A stretch of DNA of 39,268 nt from Bordetella parapertussis (GTDB lineage Bacteria > Pseudomonadota > Gammaproteobacteria > Burkholderiales > Burkholderiaceae_B), in assembly GCA_945911685.1 (NCBI GenBank), contig CAMEAW010000013.1, positions 1 to 39,268 on the forward strand, written 5' to 3'. Of this stretch, positions 1 through 8,533 are shown in pieces. The notes under the pieces were generated by a model. That model saw only the letters and a program-made list of their open reading frames with translations, searched no databases and was not told the DNA's origin. The translations under genes were made by a program, and so were the position numbers. How positions within the stretch are numbered: position 1 is the first letter of the stretch; each line of letters begins with the position of its first letter.

Positions 1-305
1 CGTTCGCTGCTGCCGCTGCAAACGCCAAGTGGGATAGCGCACCCGGAATGGGCGTTGTCTTAACCGATCAACCTGGTGCTGATTCATGGCCTGTCACAAG
101 CGCCACGTTCATTCTGATGCACAAAGACCAAGCGAAGCCTGAAAGTGGCAAAGCCGCAATCGCTTTCTTTGAGTGGGCGTTTGCAAACGGTGCAACTTCA
201 GCCGCTGCCTTAGATTATGTGCCGCTGCCAAAAGCTGTCACAGATCAAATCCGCGCAAGCTGGAAAGCCAACTTAACAGCGGGCGGCAAGCCCTTGTTGA
301 ACTAA
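1..305 (+). CDS. pstS: Phosphate ABC transporter substrate-binding protein PstS, C-terminal part
   Basis: The 5' end lies outside the window. The open frame runs from base 3 to the TAA at 303-305 and gives about 100 C-terminal residues. It contains the segment KWDSAPGMG followed by a stretch ending in KPLLN, as in PstS proteins of Burkholderiales. PstS is the periplasmic phosphate receptor of the high-affinity PstSCAB importer. The identification rests on the sequence and on the pstC, pstA and pstB genes that follow in the same direction. Any Pho-box promoter would lie upstream of the window. Confidence 0.9.
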   Translation, partial: FAAAAANAKWDSAPGMGVVLTDQPGADSWPVTSATFILMHKDQAKPESGKAAIAFFEWAFANGATSAAALDYVPLPKAVTDQIRASWKANLTAGGKPLLN

Positions 306-336
306 GCACCGCGTAAGTTTAGTTTGTCTGTTACGT

Positions 337-374
337 CTGAGCTTGCGTTGAGTACGTCTCCAACGCAAGCTCAG
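337..374 (+). promoter_or_regulatory. Perfect 14-bp stem-loop between pstS and pstC
   Basis: The arms at 337-350 and 361-374 are exact inverse complements, separated by a 10-base loop. No T-run follows, so it is not a classical intrinsic terminator. Such hairpins behind a receptor gene commonly stabilise or partly terminate the message, so that the binding protein is made in excess over the permease. That role is inferred; the hairpin itself is directly visible. Confidence 0.6.
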
Positions 375-400
375 TCTCCGACTCAGTTAGTAAGATTGAT

Positions 401-1339
401 ATGAAAAAAACTCAATACTCGTGGCATGACGCAGCGTTTAGTGGTTTAACGCGGGTGTTTGCGTTTTTAGTGTTTTTTCTTTTGGCAGCGATTTTGTTTT
501 CGCTGATTTACGCCAGTCAAGAAACGCTTTCGAAATACGGCTTGGCATTTCTCTGGACGAACGAATGGGATCCGGTGCAGGCCGAATTTGGCGCCTTGGT
601 GCCCATCTTAGGTACCCTGCTGACCTCGTTCGTTGCTCTAATTATCGCGATCCCCGTGTCGTTTGGTATCGCGATATTTTTAACTGAATTAGCACCAAAT
701 TGGCTCAAGCGTCCCATTGGCACTGCGATTGAGATGTTGGCAGCCATCCCTTCAATCATCTATGGCATGTGGGGGTTGTTCGTCTTTGTGCCATTTTTTC
801 AACAGTACGTGCAGCCCACGCTGATCAGCGTGCTCAGCCCCATACCCGTCATTGGCTGGATGTTTTCTGGTGCACCGTTCGGTATCGGTATCTTCACCGC
901 AGGCTTAATCCTGGCCATCATGGTGATCCCGTTTATTGCTGCGGTGATGCGCGACGTGTTTGAACTTGTACCGGCCCTACTCAAAGAGTCGGCTTACGGT
1001 TTGGGTAGCTCAACCTGGGAAGTCATGTGGAAGGTGGTCTTACCTTACACGCGCTCGGGCGTGATTGGCGGGATTATGTTGGGCTTAGGTCGGGCGCTTG
1101 GCGAAACCATGGCCGTGACATTTGTGATTGGTAACGCCTTCAGAATGCCCGGCTCGTTTTTCGATCCCGGTAACTCAATTGCTTCGGCCCTGGCCAATGA
1201 GTTTAACGAGGCTGCTGGCATGCAAAAGTCAGCTTTAATTGAATTAGGTCTGATTCTATTCTTGATCACTACGATTGTGCTTGCGATTGCCAAAATGATG
1301 TTGTTGCGCATGGAAAAATCAGAAGGCACAAAAACATGA
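401..1339 (+). CDS. pstC: Phosphate ABC transporter permease PstC
   Basis: A 312-residue inner-membrane protein with about six hydrophobic segments and the binding-protein-dependent permease core. The EAA-type loop that contacts the ATPase lies around residues 196-235, with the stretch ending [19 protein letters not shown] typical of PstC. It forms the translocation channel with PstA, powered by PstB. It starts 95 bases after pstS, past a strong stem-loop, and its last four bases (ATGA) overlap the start of pstA, indicating translational coupling. Length and motifs are normal for the family. Confidence 0.96.
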   Translation: MKKTQYSWHDAAFSGLTRVFAFLVFFLLAAILFSLIYASQETLSKYGLAFLWTNEWDPVQAEFGALVPILGTLLTSFVALIIAIPVSFGIAIFLTELAPNWLKRPIGTAIEMLAAIPSIIYGMWGLFVFVPFFQQYVQPTLISVLSPIPVIGWMFSGAPFGIGIFTAGLILAIMVIPFIAAVMRDVFELVPALLKESAYGLGSSTWEVMWKVVLPYTRSGVIGGIMLGLGRALGETMAVTFVIGNAFRMPGSFFDPGNSIASALANEFNEAAGMQKSALIELGLILFLITTIVLAIAKMMLLRMEKSEGTKT

Positions 1340-2223
1340 ACCTCAATGTGAAAGTCACAATTCAGCCCCCAGTCTCTAGCATTCGCTCTGACAACTGGGT
1401 GTACATACGCCGTAGCATCCTTAACAAAGTGATGTTGACGTTGTCGATGGCAGCCCTAGTGTTTGGGCTTTTTTGGTTGGTTTGGATTTTGGCGGTACTG
1501 GTGATGAAGGGTGGTGGTGCTTTATCACTGACGCTCTTTACTGAAATCACCCCGCCTCCTGGGCAAGCCGGTGGCTTACTCAATGCGATCATGGGTAGCT
1601 TCGTGATGGTGGGCATTGGCACCTTAATTGGTACCCCAGTCGGGATCTTGGCCGGTACCTTCTTGGCAGAATACGGGCAGCGTGGCTGGCTGGCCCCGGC
1701 AACGCGTTTCTTGAACGACGTGTTGTTATCCGCGCCCTCGATTGTGATCGGGCTATTTATTTATGCGGTGTACGTGTCTCAGGTCAAACACTATTCTGGT
1801 TGGGCAGGCTCGTTTGCCTTGGCGATTTTGGTGATCCCGGTGGTCGTACGCACCACAGACAACATGCTTCTTTTGGTACCCAATAGCTTGCGCGAGGCCT
1901 GCTTTGCGTTGGGGTGCCCTAAGTGGCGCATGATCACGATGGTGTCTTACAAGGCTGCCCGGGCCGGGATCATGACGGGTATTCTGCTGGCGGTCGCACG
2001 TGTTGCGGGCGAGACGGCTCCCTTGCTGTTCACGGCTTTGAATAATCAGTTTATGTCGTTTGATATGAACAAGCCGCTGGCCAATTTGCCGGTGGTGATT
2101 TTTCAGTTTGCAGCGAGCCCGTTTTCAGACTGGAACACCTTGGCCTGGGCTGGCGCCACACTGATTACCTTGGCGGTGCTGGGGATCAACATCCTTGCAC
2201 GTGCAATGTTTCAGCAAAAATGA
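1336..2223 (+). CDS. pstA: Phosphate ABC transporter permease PstA
   Basis: A 295-residue inner-membrane permease, partner of PstC. Six hydrophobic segments are visible, and the EAA-type loop ends in [17 protein letters not shown], a PstA hallmark. The start codon overlaps the pstC stop in an ATGA arrangement. The polar N-terminal ~30 residues precede the first membrane helix (around residues 32-57). A 64-base gap separates it from pstB. Nothing is missing or unusual. Confidence 0.96.
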   Translation: MNLNVKVTIQPPVSSIRSDNWVYIRRSILNKVMLTLSMAALVFGLFWLVWILAVLVMKGGGALSLTLFTEITPPPGQAGGLLNAIMGSFVMVGIGTLIGTPVGILAGTFLAEYGQRGWLAPATRFLNDVLLSAPSIVIGLFIYAVYVSQVKHYSGWAGSFALAILVIPVVVRTTDNMLLLVPNSLREACFALGCPKWRMITMVSYKAARAGIMTGILLAVARVAGETAPLLFTALNNQFMSFDMNKPLANLPVVIFQFAASPFSDWNTLAWAGATLITLAVLGINILARAMFQQK

Positions 2224-2287
2224 TTTTCACCGTTAGACCCGTACGACCTATTTCAGTCTGACTAAAAAGAACCCGAAGGTAAACACT

Positions 2288-3079
2288 ATGGTTTTGAACG
2301 CTTCTGCAAAACAAGACACTCCCTTAGTATCAAAAATTGAAATTAATAAACTCAATTTTTACTACGGTAAATTTCATGCGTTGCGCGATGTCAATATGTC
2401 GATCGCCAAAAATAAAGTCACCGCGTTTATTGGCCCATCGGGTTGCGGTAAATCGACCTTATTGCGCACCTTGAATCGTATGTTTGAGCTGTATCCCGGC
2501 CAACGCGCCGAGGGCGAGATCTTGTTCGACGGCGAAAATCTGTTGACGTCTAAAACGGATATTTCATTAATACGCGCAAAGATCGGTATGGTGTTTCAAA
2601 AGCCAACACCTTTTCCAATGAGCATTTACGATAACGTCGCCTTTGGTGTCCGACTCTTTGAAAATTTAAGCAAAGGGCAAATGGACGAGCGTGTTGAGTG
2701 GGCGCTGAGTAAGGCCGCATTATGGGGTGAGGTCAAGGATAAGCTGGGTCAAAACGGCAGCAGTTTGTCGGGTGGCCAGCAACAACGTTTGTGTATCGCA
2801 CGCGGCGTCGCGATCAAGCCCGAAGTGTTGCTGCTTGATGAGCCTTGTTCGGCACTTGACCCAATCTCAACAGCCAAAATCGAAGAGTTGATTGCTGAGC
2901 TCAAAAATGATTACACAGTTGTCATTGTGACCCACAACATGCAGCAGGCAGCGCGCTGTTCTGATTTCACGGCCTACATGTATTTGGGCGAATTGATGGA
3001 GTTCGGCAAAACTGATCAAATTTTCGTGAAGCCCACCCGCAAAGAGACTGAAGACTACATTACCGGGCGTTTTGGCTAA
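2288..3079 (+). CDS. pstB: Phosphate ABC transporter ATP-binding protein PstB
   Basis: A 263-residue ABC ATPase. Walker [10 protein letters not shown] is at residues 49-57, the signature LSGGQQQR at 160-167, and Walker B followed by the D-loop ([11 protein letters not shown]) at 181-191. The segment [15 protein letters not shown] after the Q-loop is diagnostic for PstB. It energises phosphate uptake through PstCA at the inner face of the membrane. It is the last gene of the pst cluster in this window; phoU is not next to it, and a tRNA gene follows 33 bases later. Confidence 0.97.
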   Translation: MVLNASAKQDTPLVSKIEINKLNFYYGKFHALRDVNMSIAKNKVTAFIGPSGCGKSTLLRTLNRMFELYPGQRAEGEILFDGENLLTSKTDISLIRAKIGMVFQKPTPFPMSIYDNVAFGVRLFENLSKGQMDERVEWALSKAALWGEVKDKLGQNGSSLSGGQQQRLCIARGVAIKPEVLLLDEPCSALDPISTAKIEELIAELKNDYTVVIVTHNMQQAARCSDFTAYMYLGELMEFGKTDQIFVKPTRKETEDYITGRFG

Positions 3080-3112
3080 TTTTTTCATTTTTCTGTTACA
3101 CTGCTCATCTTT

Positions 3113-3189
3113 CGGGGCGTAGCGCAGCCTGGTAGCGCATCTGCTTTGGGAGCAGAGGGTCGTGAGTTCGAATCCCACCGCCCCGACCA
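3113..3189 (+). tRNA. tRNA-Pro (anticodon TGG)
   Basis: The 77-base cloverleaf has acceptor arms CGGGGCG and CGCCCCG, a D-loop with AGCCTGGTAGCG, an anticodon loop reading CTTTGGGAG (anticodon TGG), the T-arm GAGTTCGAATC, and an encoded CCA at 3187-3189. The initial C and the overall sequence closely follow bacterial tRNA-Pro. A possible -10 box (TACACT, 3097-3102) lies just upstream, so it may have its own promoter as well as read-through from pstB. Confidence 0.97.
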
Positions 3190-3199
3190 GTAATCTCAG

Positions 3200-3231
3200 A
3201 AGGCTAGTTTCTTAATTGAAACTAGCCTTTT
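3200..3231 (+). terminator. Intrinsic terminator after tRNA-Pro
   Basis: Twelve-base arms AAGGCTAGTTTC (3200-3211) and GAAACTAGCCTT (3218-3229) flank a six-base loop and run into a short T tract. The position just after the tRNA 3' end fits termination of the tRNA, and possibly of the pst transcript. Confidence 0.8.
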
Positions 3232-3306
3232 GCTTTTTGCGAGCGGTTTTTTGCTTGAAGCGGATCTTTTGCTTTGAGTGAGCAAATTTTCGATTGAAAT
3301 CGTTTT
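3228..3306. repeat. Degenerate ~20-base tandem repeat
   Basis: About four imperfect units each open with TTTT followed by a GCTT/GATT-like core (unit starts near 3228, 3247, 3267 and 3287). They lie between the tRNA-Pro terminator and the next gene. Similarity between units is modest, so part of it may reflect simple T-rich composition. Confidence 0.35.
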
Positions 3307-3420
3307 TTTATTTTTCCTGAGTGGTGTGATAATGAGTTGCGAGCGCAAGACGGGGCGTTACCGGTTGTTCAGGGCGCCTCGCGGTACCACGCTAGCCCCT
3401 TACATCTCTCGGAGAACCTC

Positions 3421-4311
3421 ATGGCACCAGAAGTCGTATTTATTGGTCTAGGCAACATGGGCATGCCTATGGCACTTAATCTGCTACGTGGCGGCTTTTC
3501 AGTTATTGGTTTTGACTTGGCGCAGGCTAACGTCGACGCTCTGGTGGCGGCAGGCGGGGCTAAAGGCCTTGACTTTGCGCAGGCTGTCAAAGGCGCCAAA
3601 GTCGTGGTCAGTATGCTGCCAGCGAGCCAGCACGTGCAAAGCGTGTACTTGGGCGACCAGGGCGTTTTAGCGCTTGTTCAGAAGGGTACTGTACTAATCG
3701 ATTCATCGACTATTTCGCCACAGGTGGCCAAAGAGCTCGGTACTGCTGCTGCCGCCAAAGGCATAGAAATGATTGATGCGCCTGTTTCGGGCGGGCCCTT
3801 CGGCGCTAAGGCTGGCACCCTGACCTTTATGGTGGGTGGCACTGAGCAGGGCTTTGCGGCCGCACAGCCGTATCTGCAAAAGATGGGTAAGGCGCTGTAT
3901 CACGCCGGTGCGCATGGCAGTGGGCAAACCGTTAAGGTTTGCAACAACATGCTGCTCGGCATCACCATGATCGGCACCGCCGAAGCCTTGCGTTTGGGTG
4001 TTGCCAATGGCCTTGACCCAGCCGTGTTATCTGAAATTATGTCAAAAAGTTCGGGCAACAACTGGGTGTTAAATTCATGTAACCCATGTCCAGGCGTCAT
4101 GCCAGAGTCGGCCGCCTCAAACGGTTACGCGGGCGGTTTTGGGGTTGATTTAATGCTCAAAGATTTGGGCTTGGCGGTTGAAAACTCGTTGGCAACCAAA
4201 TGTAGCGTGCCGCTCGGTGGTTTGGCCCGTAACCTGTACGATATGCACAGCAAATTGGGTCACGGCAAACTCGATTACGGTAGTATCTATGAGACTTTAG
4301 GAAAAAAATAA
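3421..4311 (+). CDS. mmsB: 3-hydroxyisobutyrate dehydrogenase-like enzyme
   Basis: A 296-residue beta-hydroxyacid dehydrogenase. The NAD-binding motif GLGNMG lies near the N-terminus, the substrate-binding signature DAPVSGGPFGAKAGTL in the middle, and the catalytic lysine in GSGQTVKVCNNMLLG. The C-terminal segment GFGVDLMLKDLGLA, then YGSIYETLGKK, resembles 3-hydroxyisobutyrate dehydrogenase (MmsB), which oxidises 3-hydroxyisobutyrate to methylmalonate semialdehyde in valine breakdown. I chose the ATG at 3421 because CGGAGA precedes it and the Rossmann fold begins at once; an upstream TTG at 3337 would add an unlikely leader. No other valine genes are adjacent, so the exact substrate is open. 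Confidence 0.85.
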   Translation: MAPEVVFIGLGNMGMPMALNLLRGGFSVIGFDLAQANVDALVAAGGAKGLDFAQAVKGAKVVVSMLPASQHVQSVYLGDQGVLALVQKGTVLIDSSTISPQVAKELGTAAAAKGIEMIDAPVSGGPFGAKAGTLTFMVGGTEQGFAAAQPYLQKMGKALYHAGAHGSGQTVKVCNNMLLGITMIGTAEALRLGVANGLDPAVLSEIMSKSSGNNWVLNSCNPCPGVMPESAASNGYAGGFGVDLMLKDLGLAVENSLATKCSVPLGGLARNLYDMHSKLGHGKLDYGSIYETLGKK

Positions 4312-4338
4312 TTTAACTAAAAATACGAGGAGATGAGC

Positions 4339-5229
4339 ATGAGTCAAAATAATAATGGTGCAGGACAGAAAGTTGGCTTTGTTGGTTTGGGTGCGATGGG
4401 TAGCCGTATGGTTGCCCATTTGAAGGGCTTTGCGGACGTTCAGGTCTTCGATCTAGATGTTGCACGTCGCGAGCAGGCTGCAGCCTCCGCCGGCGGCAAG
4501 GCAGTGGCTAGCATTAGCGCAATGGCCGATGCGCAAGTTGTGATTTTGATGTTGCCTGATAGCCCGATTGTCGACAAGGTGTTGCGCAATGAATTACTCA
4601 CGACTTTAAAGTCTGGCGCACTGGTGATCGATATGAGTTCGTCGACGCCAGCGAACACCATCGAGAACGCTAAGCTCGCAAAACAGCATGGCATTACGTT
4701 TATTGATGCGCCCGTATCGGGTGGGATCGGCGGTGCCGAATCGGGCAAGCTTGCCATTATGGCCGGCGGTGAGGCCGCAGACTTTGCGCGTGCTTTGCCT
4801 TTGCTCAATCGAATGGGAACGAAAGTTGTGCATGTTGGCCCAGTTGGCTCAGGTCATGCTGTCAAAGCGTTGAACAACTTATTAGGCGCAACGATTTTAG
4901 TGGCGACGTCTGAAATTTTTGCAGCAGGTGAAAAGTTTGGGCTGGATCCTGCGATCATGCATCAAGTGATTGATGCGTCGAGTGGCGGCAGTTTTATGAC
5001 TGCGCAGGCTTGGCCTCGTGCTGTGTTGCCTAAGACCTGGAACTTCGGCTTTGCGATGCAATTGATGAACAAAGACGTCGGGATTGCGATGTCACTCATC
5101 AATTCGACTGGGGTCAAAACCGTTTTGTGCGAAGCCAATGCTGCGTTATGGGCGAAGGCCGTCAAAGAGACTCCCGGTGCCGATATGACTGGCATTACAA
5201 AAGGGATTCGCGAGGCTGCTGGGCTCTAA
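4339..5229 (+). CDS. NAD(P)-dependent beta-hydroxyacid dehydrogenase
   Basis: A 296-residue paralogue of the preceding gene. It has the GLGAMG nucleotide motif, DAPVSGGIGGAESG, and the catalytic lysine in GSGHAVKALNNLLG. The family includes 3-hydroxyisobutyrate, tartronate-semialdehyde and L-threonate dehydrogenases; the C-terminal sequence does not settle which. Two in-frame ATGs occur at 4333 and 4339. CGAGGAG ends directly against the first, so the second has the better spacing and is preferred. It lies 27 bases after mmsB in the same direction and is probably co-transcribed. Confidence 0.85.
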   Translation: MSQNNNGAGQKVGFVGLGAMGSRMVAHLKGFADVQVFDLDVARREQAAASAGGKAVASISAMADAQVVILMLPDSPIVDKVLRNELLTTLKSGALVIDMSSSTPANTIENAKLAKQHGITFIDAPVSGGIGGAESGKLAIMAGGEAADFARALPLLNRMGTKVVHVGPVGSGHAVKALNNLLGATILVATSEIFAAGEKFGLDPAIMHQVIDASSGGSFMTAQAWPRAVLPKTWNFGFAMQLMNKDVGIAMSLINSTGVKTVLCEANAALWAKAVKETPGADMTGITKGIREAAGL

Positions 5230-5252
5230 GAGAATTGAGTCGTGGGCGACGC

Positions 5253-5279
5253 ATGTCTGTGTTTGAAATACACAGGCAT
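5253..5279 (+). other. Ten-base-pair hairpin between dehydrogenase genes
   Basis: The arms at 5253-5262 and 5270-5279 pair over ten positions with one G-T wobble and a seven-base loop. No T-run follows, so full termination is unlikely. It could affect message processing within the dehydrogenase cluster. Confidence 0.4.
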
Positions 5280-5341
5280 CGGTAGCTCTGCGATGGCTTG
5301 GCTCAGAGAGCGCCGACGGGCAAAAAAATGAAAGGTTAAAA

Positions 5342-6349
5342 ATGCGTTTAGCGATTTTGGATGATTACTTAGGGATTGGGCAGACGATTGTCGATTGGGG
5401 TGTAGTTCCTGGGTTGGCGGTTGTTAGCTTTCGTGATCATGTGCATGACCAAAATGAGTTAGTGGATCGCTTGGCTGAGTTTGACGTGGTGATGCGAATT
5501 CGCGAGCGTACTGAGTTTCCACGTGAAGTACTCGCGCGCTTGCCGAAATTGAAGTTGTTGCTAGCCACCGGTATGCGTAATGCACGTTCAATTGATTTGC
5601 GTGCTGCCGATGAGCTAGGCATTGTTGTCAGTACCACTGAGGCGCAACATCAAACGACTGTTGAAGTGACCTGGGCATTAATTCTTGGATTGTTTCGCTC
5701 GATTCCGCAAGAGAGCGCTTCGCTGCGCGCCGGTGGTTGGCAAGTGAGCTTAGGCCGAGGGTTAGCTGGCAAGACCTTAGGTATTGTTGGCTTGGGCAAC
5801 ATGGGGATCCCTGTTGCACAAATCGGTCAGTTGTTTGGGATGAAGGTTGTGGCCTGGAGTCGCAACATGACGCCCGAGCGCGCAAGCGTGCATCAAGTTG
5901 AGTCAGTCACCAAAGAGGCGCTGTTTCGCCAAGCTGACGTGATCACGATTCATATGCCCCTCAGTGATGCGACGCTGGGCTTGGTGTCGGCTGTAGATTT
6001 AGCTTTGATGAAAAAAGACGCCTTTTTAATTAATACTTCACGTCCGCAAATCGTGGCTGAAGGCGCACTGCTCGAAGCGCTTGAACAGAGGCGAATTGGT
6101 GGCGCCGGCTTGGATGTGTTTGAGGTTGAACCCTTGCCTGTTGATCATCCCTACAGAAGCTTGCCTAATGTGCTGGCAACGCCGCATATCGGTTTTGTGA
6201 CCAAAGAGAATATGGAAGAGTTTTTCCAGACTTCACTTAAGAATTTATTGGCCTTTTTGACGGGTTCGCCGATTAACGTGATTAACGGCGCACGGCCGTT
6301 TTTGCCAGATTCGCAAGTGTCTAAACAAATGCACGCCAAGGGACACTGA
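5342..6349 (+). CDS. D-2-hydroxyacid dehydrogenase family protein
   Basis: A 335-residue member of the phosphoglycerate/D-lactate dehydrogenase family. The Rossmann motif GIVGLGNMG begins near residue 147. The catalytic set is visible as Arg in NTSRPQIV, Glu in LDVFEVEPLP and His in ATPHIGF. NTSRPQIV replaces the common NTSRGxxV. The N-terminal half starts MRLAILDDY, as in a subgroup often found in Burkholderiales catabolic clusters. The reaction would be NAD(P)-linked interconversion of a D-2-hydroxyacid and a 2-oxoacid; the substrate is unknown. It follows two beta-hydroxyacid dehydrogenases after 112 bases. Confidence 0.88.
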   Translation: MRLAILDDYLGIGQTIVDWGVVPGLAVVSFRDHVHDQNELVDRLAEFDVVMRIRERTEFPREVLARLPKLKLLLATGMRNARSIDLRAADELGIVVSTTEAQHQTTVEVTWALILGLFRSIPQESASLRAGGWQVSLGRGLAGKTLGIVGLGNMGIPVAQIGQLFGMKVVAWSRNMTPERASVHQVESVTKEALFRQADVITIHMPLSDATLGLVSAVDLALMKKDAFLINTSRPQIVAEGALLEALEQRRIGGAGLDVFEVEPLPVDHPYRSLPNVLATPHIGFVTKENMEEFFQTSLKNLLAFLTGSPINVINGARPFLPDSQVSKQMHAKGH

Positions 6350-6441
6350 CGGTGGGCGGTTTGCCTGAAGTCGCACACATGCAGATTGAGCCCTAATAAC
6401 TGAGAAGCTCGTTGTGAAGTATTATTTCGAGATCCAGTCTA

Positions 6442-6487
6442 GATGTACTAAGTAACATATCATTGATGTACCAAATAAAATAACCAT
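6442..6487. repeat. Two-copy 23-base direct repeat
   Basis: Units at 6442-6464 and 6465-6487 both begin GATGTAC and agree at roughly 16-17 of 23 positions. They lie in the convergent gap between the D-2-hydroxyacid dehydrogenase and folB-like genes and run into the A/T-rich terminator hairpin. Confidence 0.4.
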
Positions 6488-6516
6488 AAATAATTGATAT
6501 TTTTGGTTATTTTTTT
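6477..6516. terminator. Probable bidirectional terminator between convergent genes
   Basis: Arms AAAATAACCA (6477-6486) and TGGTTATTTT (6504-6513) enclose an A/T-rich loop and lead into T residues on the plus strand, and A/T-rich sequence on the other side. It overlaps the stop codon of the minus-strand folB-like gene (6507-6509) and lies 127 bases after the plus-strand dehydrogenase. Confidence 0.5.
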
Positions 6517-6902
6517 AACTGAAATGATTCAACACCGACTGCGGCGCAATCGGCATAGACATCAGGTTTGGCCGTAGATACGCGCGCTGCACGTACCAAA
6601 GGGTGCGCCAACATACGCTTCATGATTTCGTCGCAGAGCGTTTCTTGCAGCTGAATATGGCCCGGCGCGATGATATCGGCAATCGTTTGGCGCATGAAGT
6701 CGTAGTCAACCACTTCGCTTAAGTCATCACGGCTTGGCGTGTTGTCAGTGAGGGGTACATAAAGATCTACATTGACGATGACGCGTTGCTCGCCCTTTTT
6801 TTCAAACTCGTGGACACCGATATTCATGTTGATCTCAAAGTCTTTGAGAAACAAACGACGGCAGTTCGAGAGGTCGGGGTGTTGAATAAGGGCAAGAGTC
6901 AT
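6507..6902 (-). CDS. folB: Dihydroneopterin aldolase-like protein
   Basis: A 131-residue protein of the FolB/FolX tunnelling fold. It shows IGVHEFEKKGEQRVIVNV near the N-terminus, the conserved Glu in LQETLCDEI, and the lysine of AKPDVYADCAAVGVE, which matches the catalytic Lys region of FolB. FolB cleaves 7,8-dihydroneopterin to 6-hydroxymethyl-dihydropterin and glycolaldehyde in folate synthesis; FolX relatives are epimerases. The lysine favours FolB. It lies 147 bases downstream of a FolM/pteridine-reductase-like gene on the same strand, which supports a role in pterin metabolism. Confidence 0.8.
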   Translation of the reverse strand: MTLALIQHPDLSNCRRLFLKDFEINMNIGVHEFEKKGEQRVIVNVDLYVPLTDNTPSRDDLSEVVDYDFMRQTIADIIAPGHIQLQETLCDEIMKRMLAHPLVRAARVSTAKPDVYADCAAVGVESFQLKK

Positions 6903-7049
6903 TAGAGAGTGTCGAAAACGTGTTTAGAAGTGAAAAAAATCAAAAGTATGAGGTCTGTGCCGAGGCTTGGTCACTGGTCAGACATCTCAAATTGAGGCCA
7001 GCAAAGTCAGGTTACTTCAGATATGTTGCGCCTCACCCGTCAAGGCAGA

Positions 7050-7829
7050 TCAAGTCAGAAACATCACATCGCGTTTTGAGGGATTGAGGTGCTGCCCACC
7101 GTCGACAAAGAGTGTAGTGCCTGTCACGGCATGTGCCGACGCTAAGTAGACCACAGCATCGGCGATATCCTCGGGCGTAGACGATTTGCCTAAGGGTGTT
7201 TGTTGATGCGCCCGCTCAAATCCTTCTTGAGTTTGATCGCCCGATATCAACGTCAGCCCTGGTGCGAGCCCGACCACGCGTAGTTCGGGCGCATAGGCTT
7301 GAGCAAGCAAGGTGGTGGCTTGGTACAGCGCTGACTTTGACAAGGTATAGGATAAAAAATCTGGATTTGGATTAGCGAGTTTTTGGTCCAGCAAATTAAT
7401 AATCACCGAAGGATGTGTGAACGCACGTGCAGAGATTTCTTTTGCGTTCAAGCGTGCGCGATACAGATCGCGGCTCAGTGCAATCGGAGCGATCGCATTG
7501 ATCTGCATGTGAGTTTCAAATTGCTCAGGGCTAAAATTTTCTGCATTGTCAAAGGCGAATAATGAAGCGCTATTAACAATGCAATCTGGTAGGCCAAGCG
7601 CGGTCGTGCATTGCTCGACTAATGAGTCCACCTCGGTTTGTTTTGCAAAGTCTACCCGTAGTGCCACAGCGCGTCGTCCCAAGTGTTGCACAGCCAGAAC
7701 TGTCTCTTGCGCCTCGGCAACCGACTGCCCATAGTGCACACCAATATCCCAGCCGTCTTGCGCCAAACGTAAGGCGATTGAGCGCCCTAAGCGTTTTGCA
7801 GCGCCGGTGACAAGTGCGATTTTATTCAT
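7050..7829 (-). CDS. Pteridine reductase/FolM-like short-chain dehydrogenase
   Basis: A 259-residue SDR enzyme. Its nucleotide loop reads TGAAKRLGRSIA, the TGxxxRxG form typical of pteridine reductases and FolM, and the usual NNAG is replaced by NSAS (VNSASLF), also typical of that group. The active-site YxxxK is YTLSK, followed by GLAPG. The likely reaction is NADPH-dependent reduction of a dihydropterin or dihydrofolate to the tetrahydro form. Its start overlaps the stop of the upstream Sel1 gene in ATGA fashion, and a FolB-like gene follows. I leave out a symbol because substrate preference cannot be read off. Confidence 0.8.
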   Translation of the reverse strand: MNKIALVTGAAKRLGRSIALRLAQDGWDIGVHYGQSVAEAQETVLAVQHLGRRAVALRVDFAKQTEVDSLVEQCTTALGLPDCIVNSASLFAFDNAENFSPEQFETHMQINAIAPIALSRDLYRARLNAKEISARAFTHPSVIINLLDQKLANPNPDFLSYTLSKSALYQATTLLAQAYAPELRVVGLAPGLTLISGDQTQEGFERAHQQTPLGKSSTPEDIADAVVYLASAHAVTGTTLFVDGGQHLNPSKRDVMFLT

Positions 7830-8533
7830 GTTGCAACCTCGCAGCCTTGATAGTTTTTAGCGATACAGCGCGTGGCGAGCTCTTGGGCTCGGGTCACCGC
7901 CTCTTTTGACATCGTTTCAGAAAGTTCGGCAAGGGTGCGTACGGCACTCTGCTCGCCCAGCCCGCGTGCGATGTCCAGCCACATGTAGGCCAGAATTTTA
8001 TTCTGCTTCACGCCTAAGCCTTTTGCATAGAGGGTGCCGAGGTGACGTTGTGCGTGCGGGTCGCCTTGCGCGGCCGCCAGCGCAAACCATTTACGCGCTT
8101 CAACAGGATTTGGTGTCACGCCAAATCCATTCAGATTCATCAAGGCCAAGCGATATTGCGCGTTCGGCTCCGCAGCGGCCGCCGCCAACCTGTACCAGTG
8201 CAAGGCTTGCTTGTCGCTGTGTGCGACACCTCGCCCTGCTTCATACATAAATCCTAAATGGTATTGGGCACTTGCGTGGCCTTGCGCTGCGGATTTTTCA
8301 AACCACACACGCGCGAGTTTGTAGTCTTGTGCTACACCTTGACCGTTGTCGTACAACACTCCCAGCATGCTTTGTGCCTCGGCGTTGCCACCTTGCCCCA
8401 ACCGGTTGAGTTGCGCGACGGCCTCTTGGGTTTTTCCTTCGTCAAACAGCGCCATGCTTTCAGTGACGGTTTGCGCCTGGCTGTGCAGACACAGCAATAC
8501 TAAGCAAGAGACAAGTGAATTGCGCAGCGTCAT
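7826..8533 (-). CDS. Sel1-repeat (TPR-like) secreted protein
   Basis: A 235-residue protein with a short signal peptide ending near SQAQ (residues 18-21). Tandem Sel1-like repeats follow from about residue 40 to 195, with units of the form AQxxLGxxYxxGxGVxxDxxxAxxWFxxAAxQG. Such proteins act as periplasmic or envelope scaffolds; no partner is evident. Its stop overlaps the start of the pteridine-reductase-like gene by four bases. Its start codon lies inside a 41-base tandem repeat that produces two further short frames just upstream (see findings). Confidence 0.85.
   Translation of the reverse strand: MTLRNSLVSCLVLLCLHSQAQTVTESMALFDEGKTQEAVAQLNRLGQGGNAEAQSMLGVLYDNGQGVAQDYKLARVWFEKSAAQGHASAQYHLGFMYEAGRGVAHSDKQALHWYRLAAAAAEPNAQYRLALMNLNGFGVTPNPVEARKWFALAAAQGDPHAQRHLGTLYAKGLGVKQNKILAYMWLDIARGLGEQSAVRTLAELSETMSKEAVTRAQELATRCIAKNYQGCEVAT

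Noticed and set aside
3337..3420. TTG-initiated extension of the 3-hydroxyisobutyrate dehydrogenase
   Set aside because: The extra 28 residues precede the Rossmann fold without homology, and the ATG at 3421 has a ribosome site.
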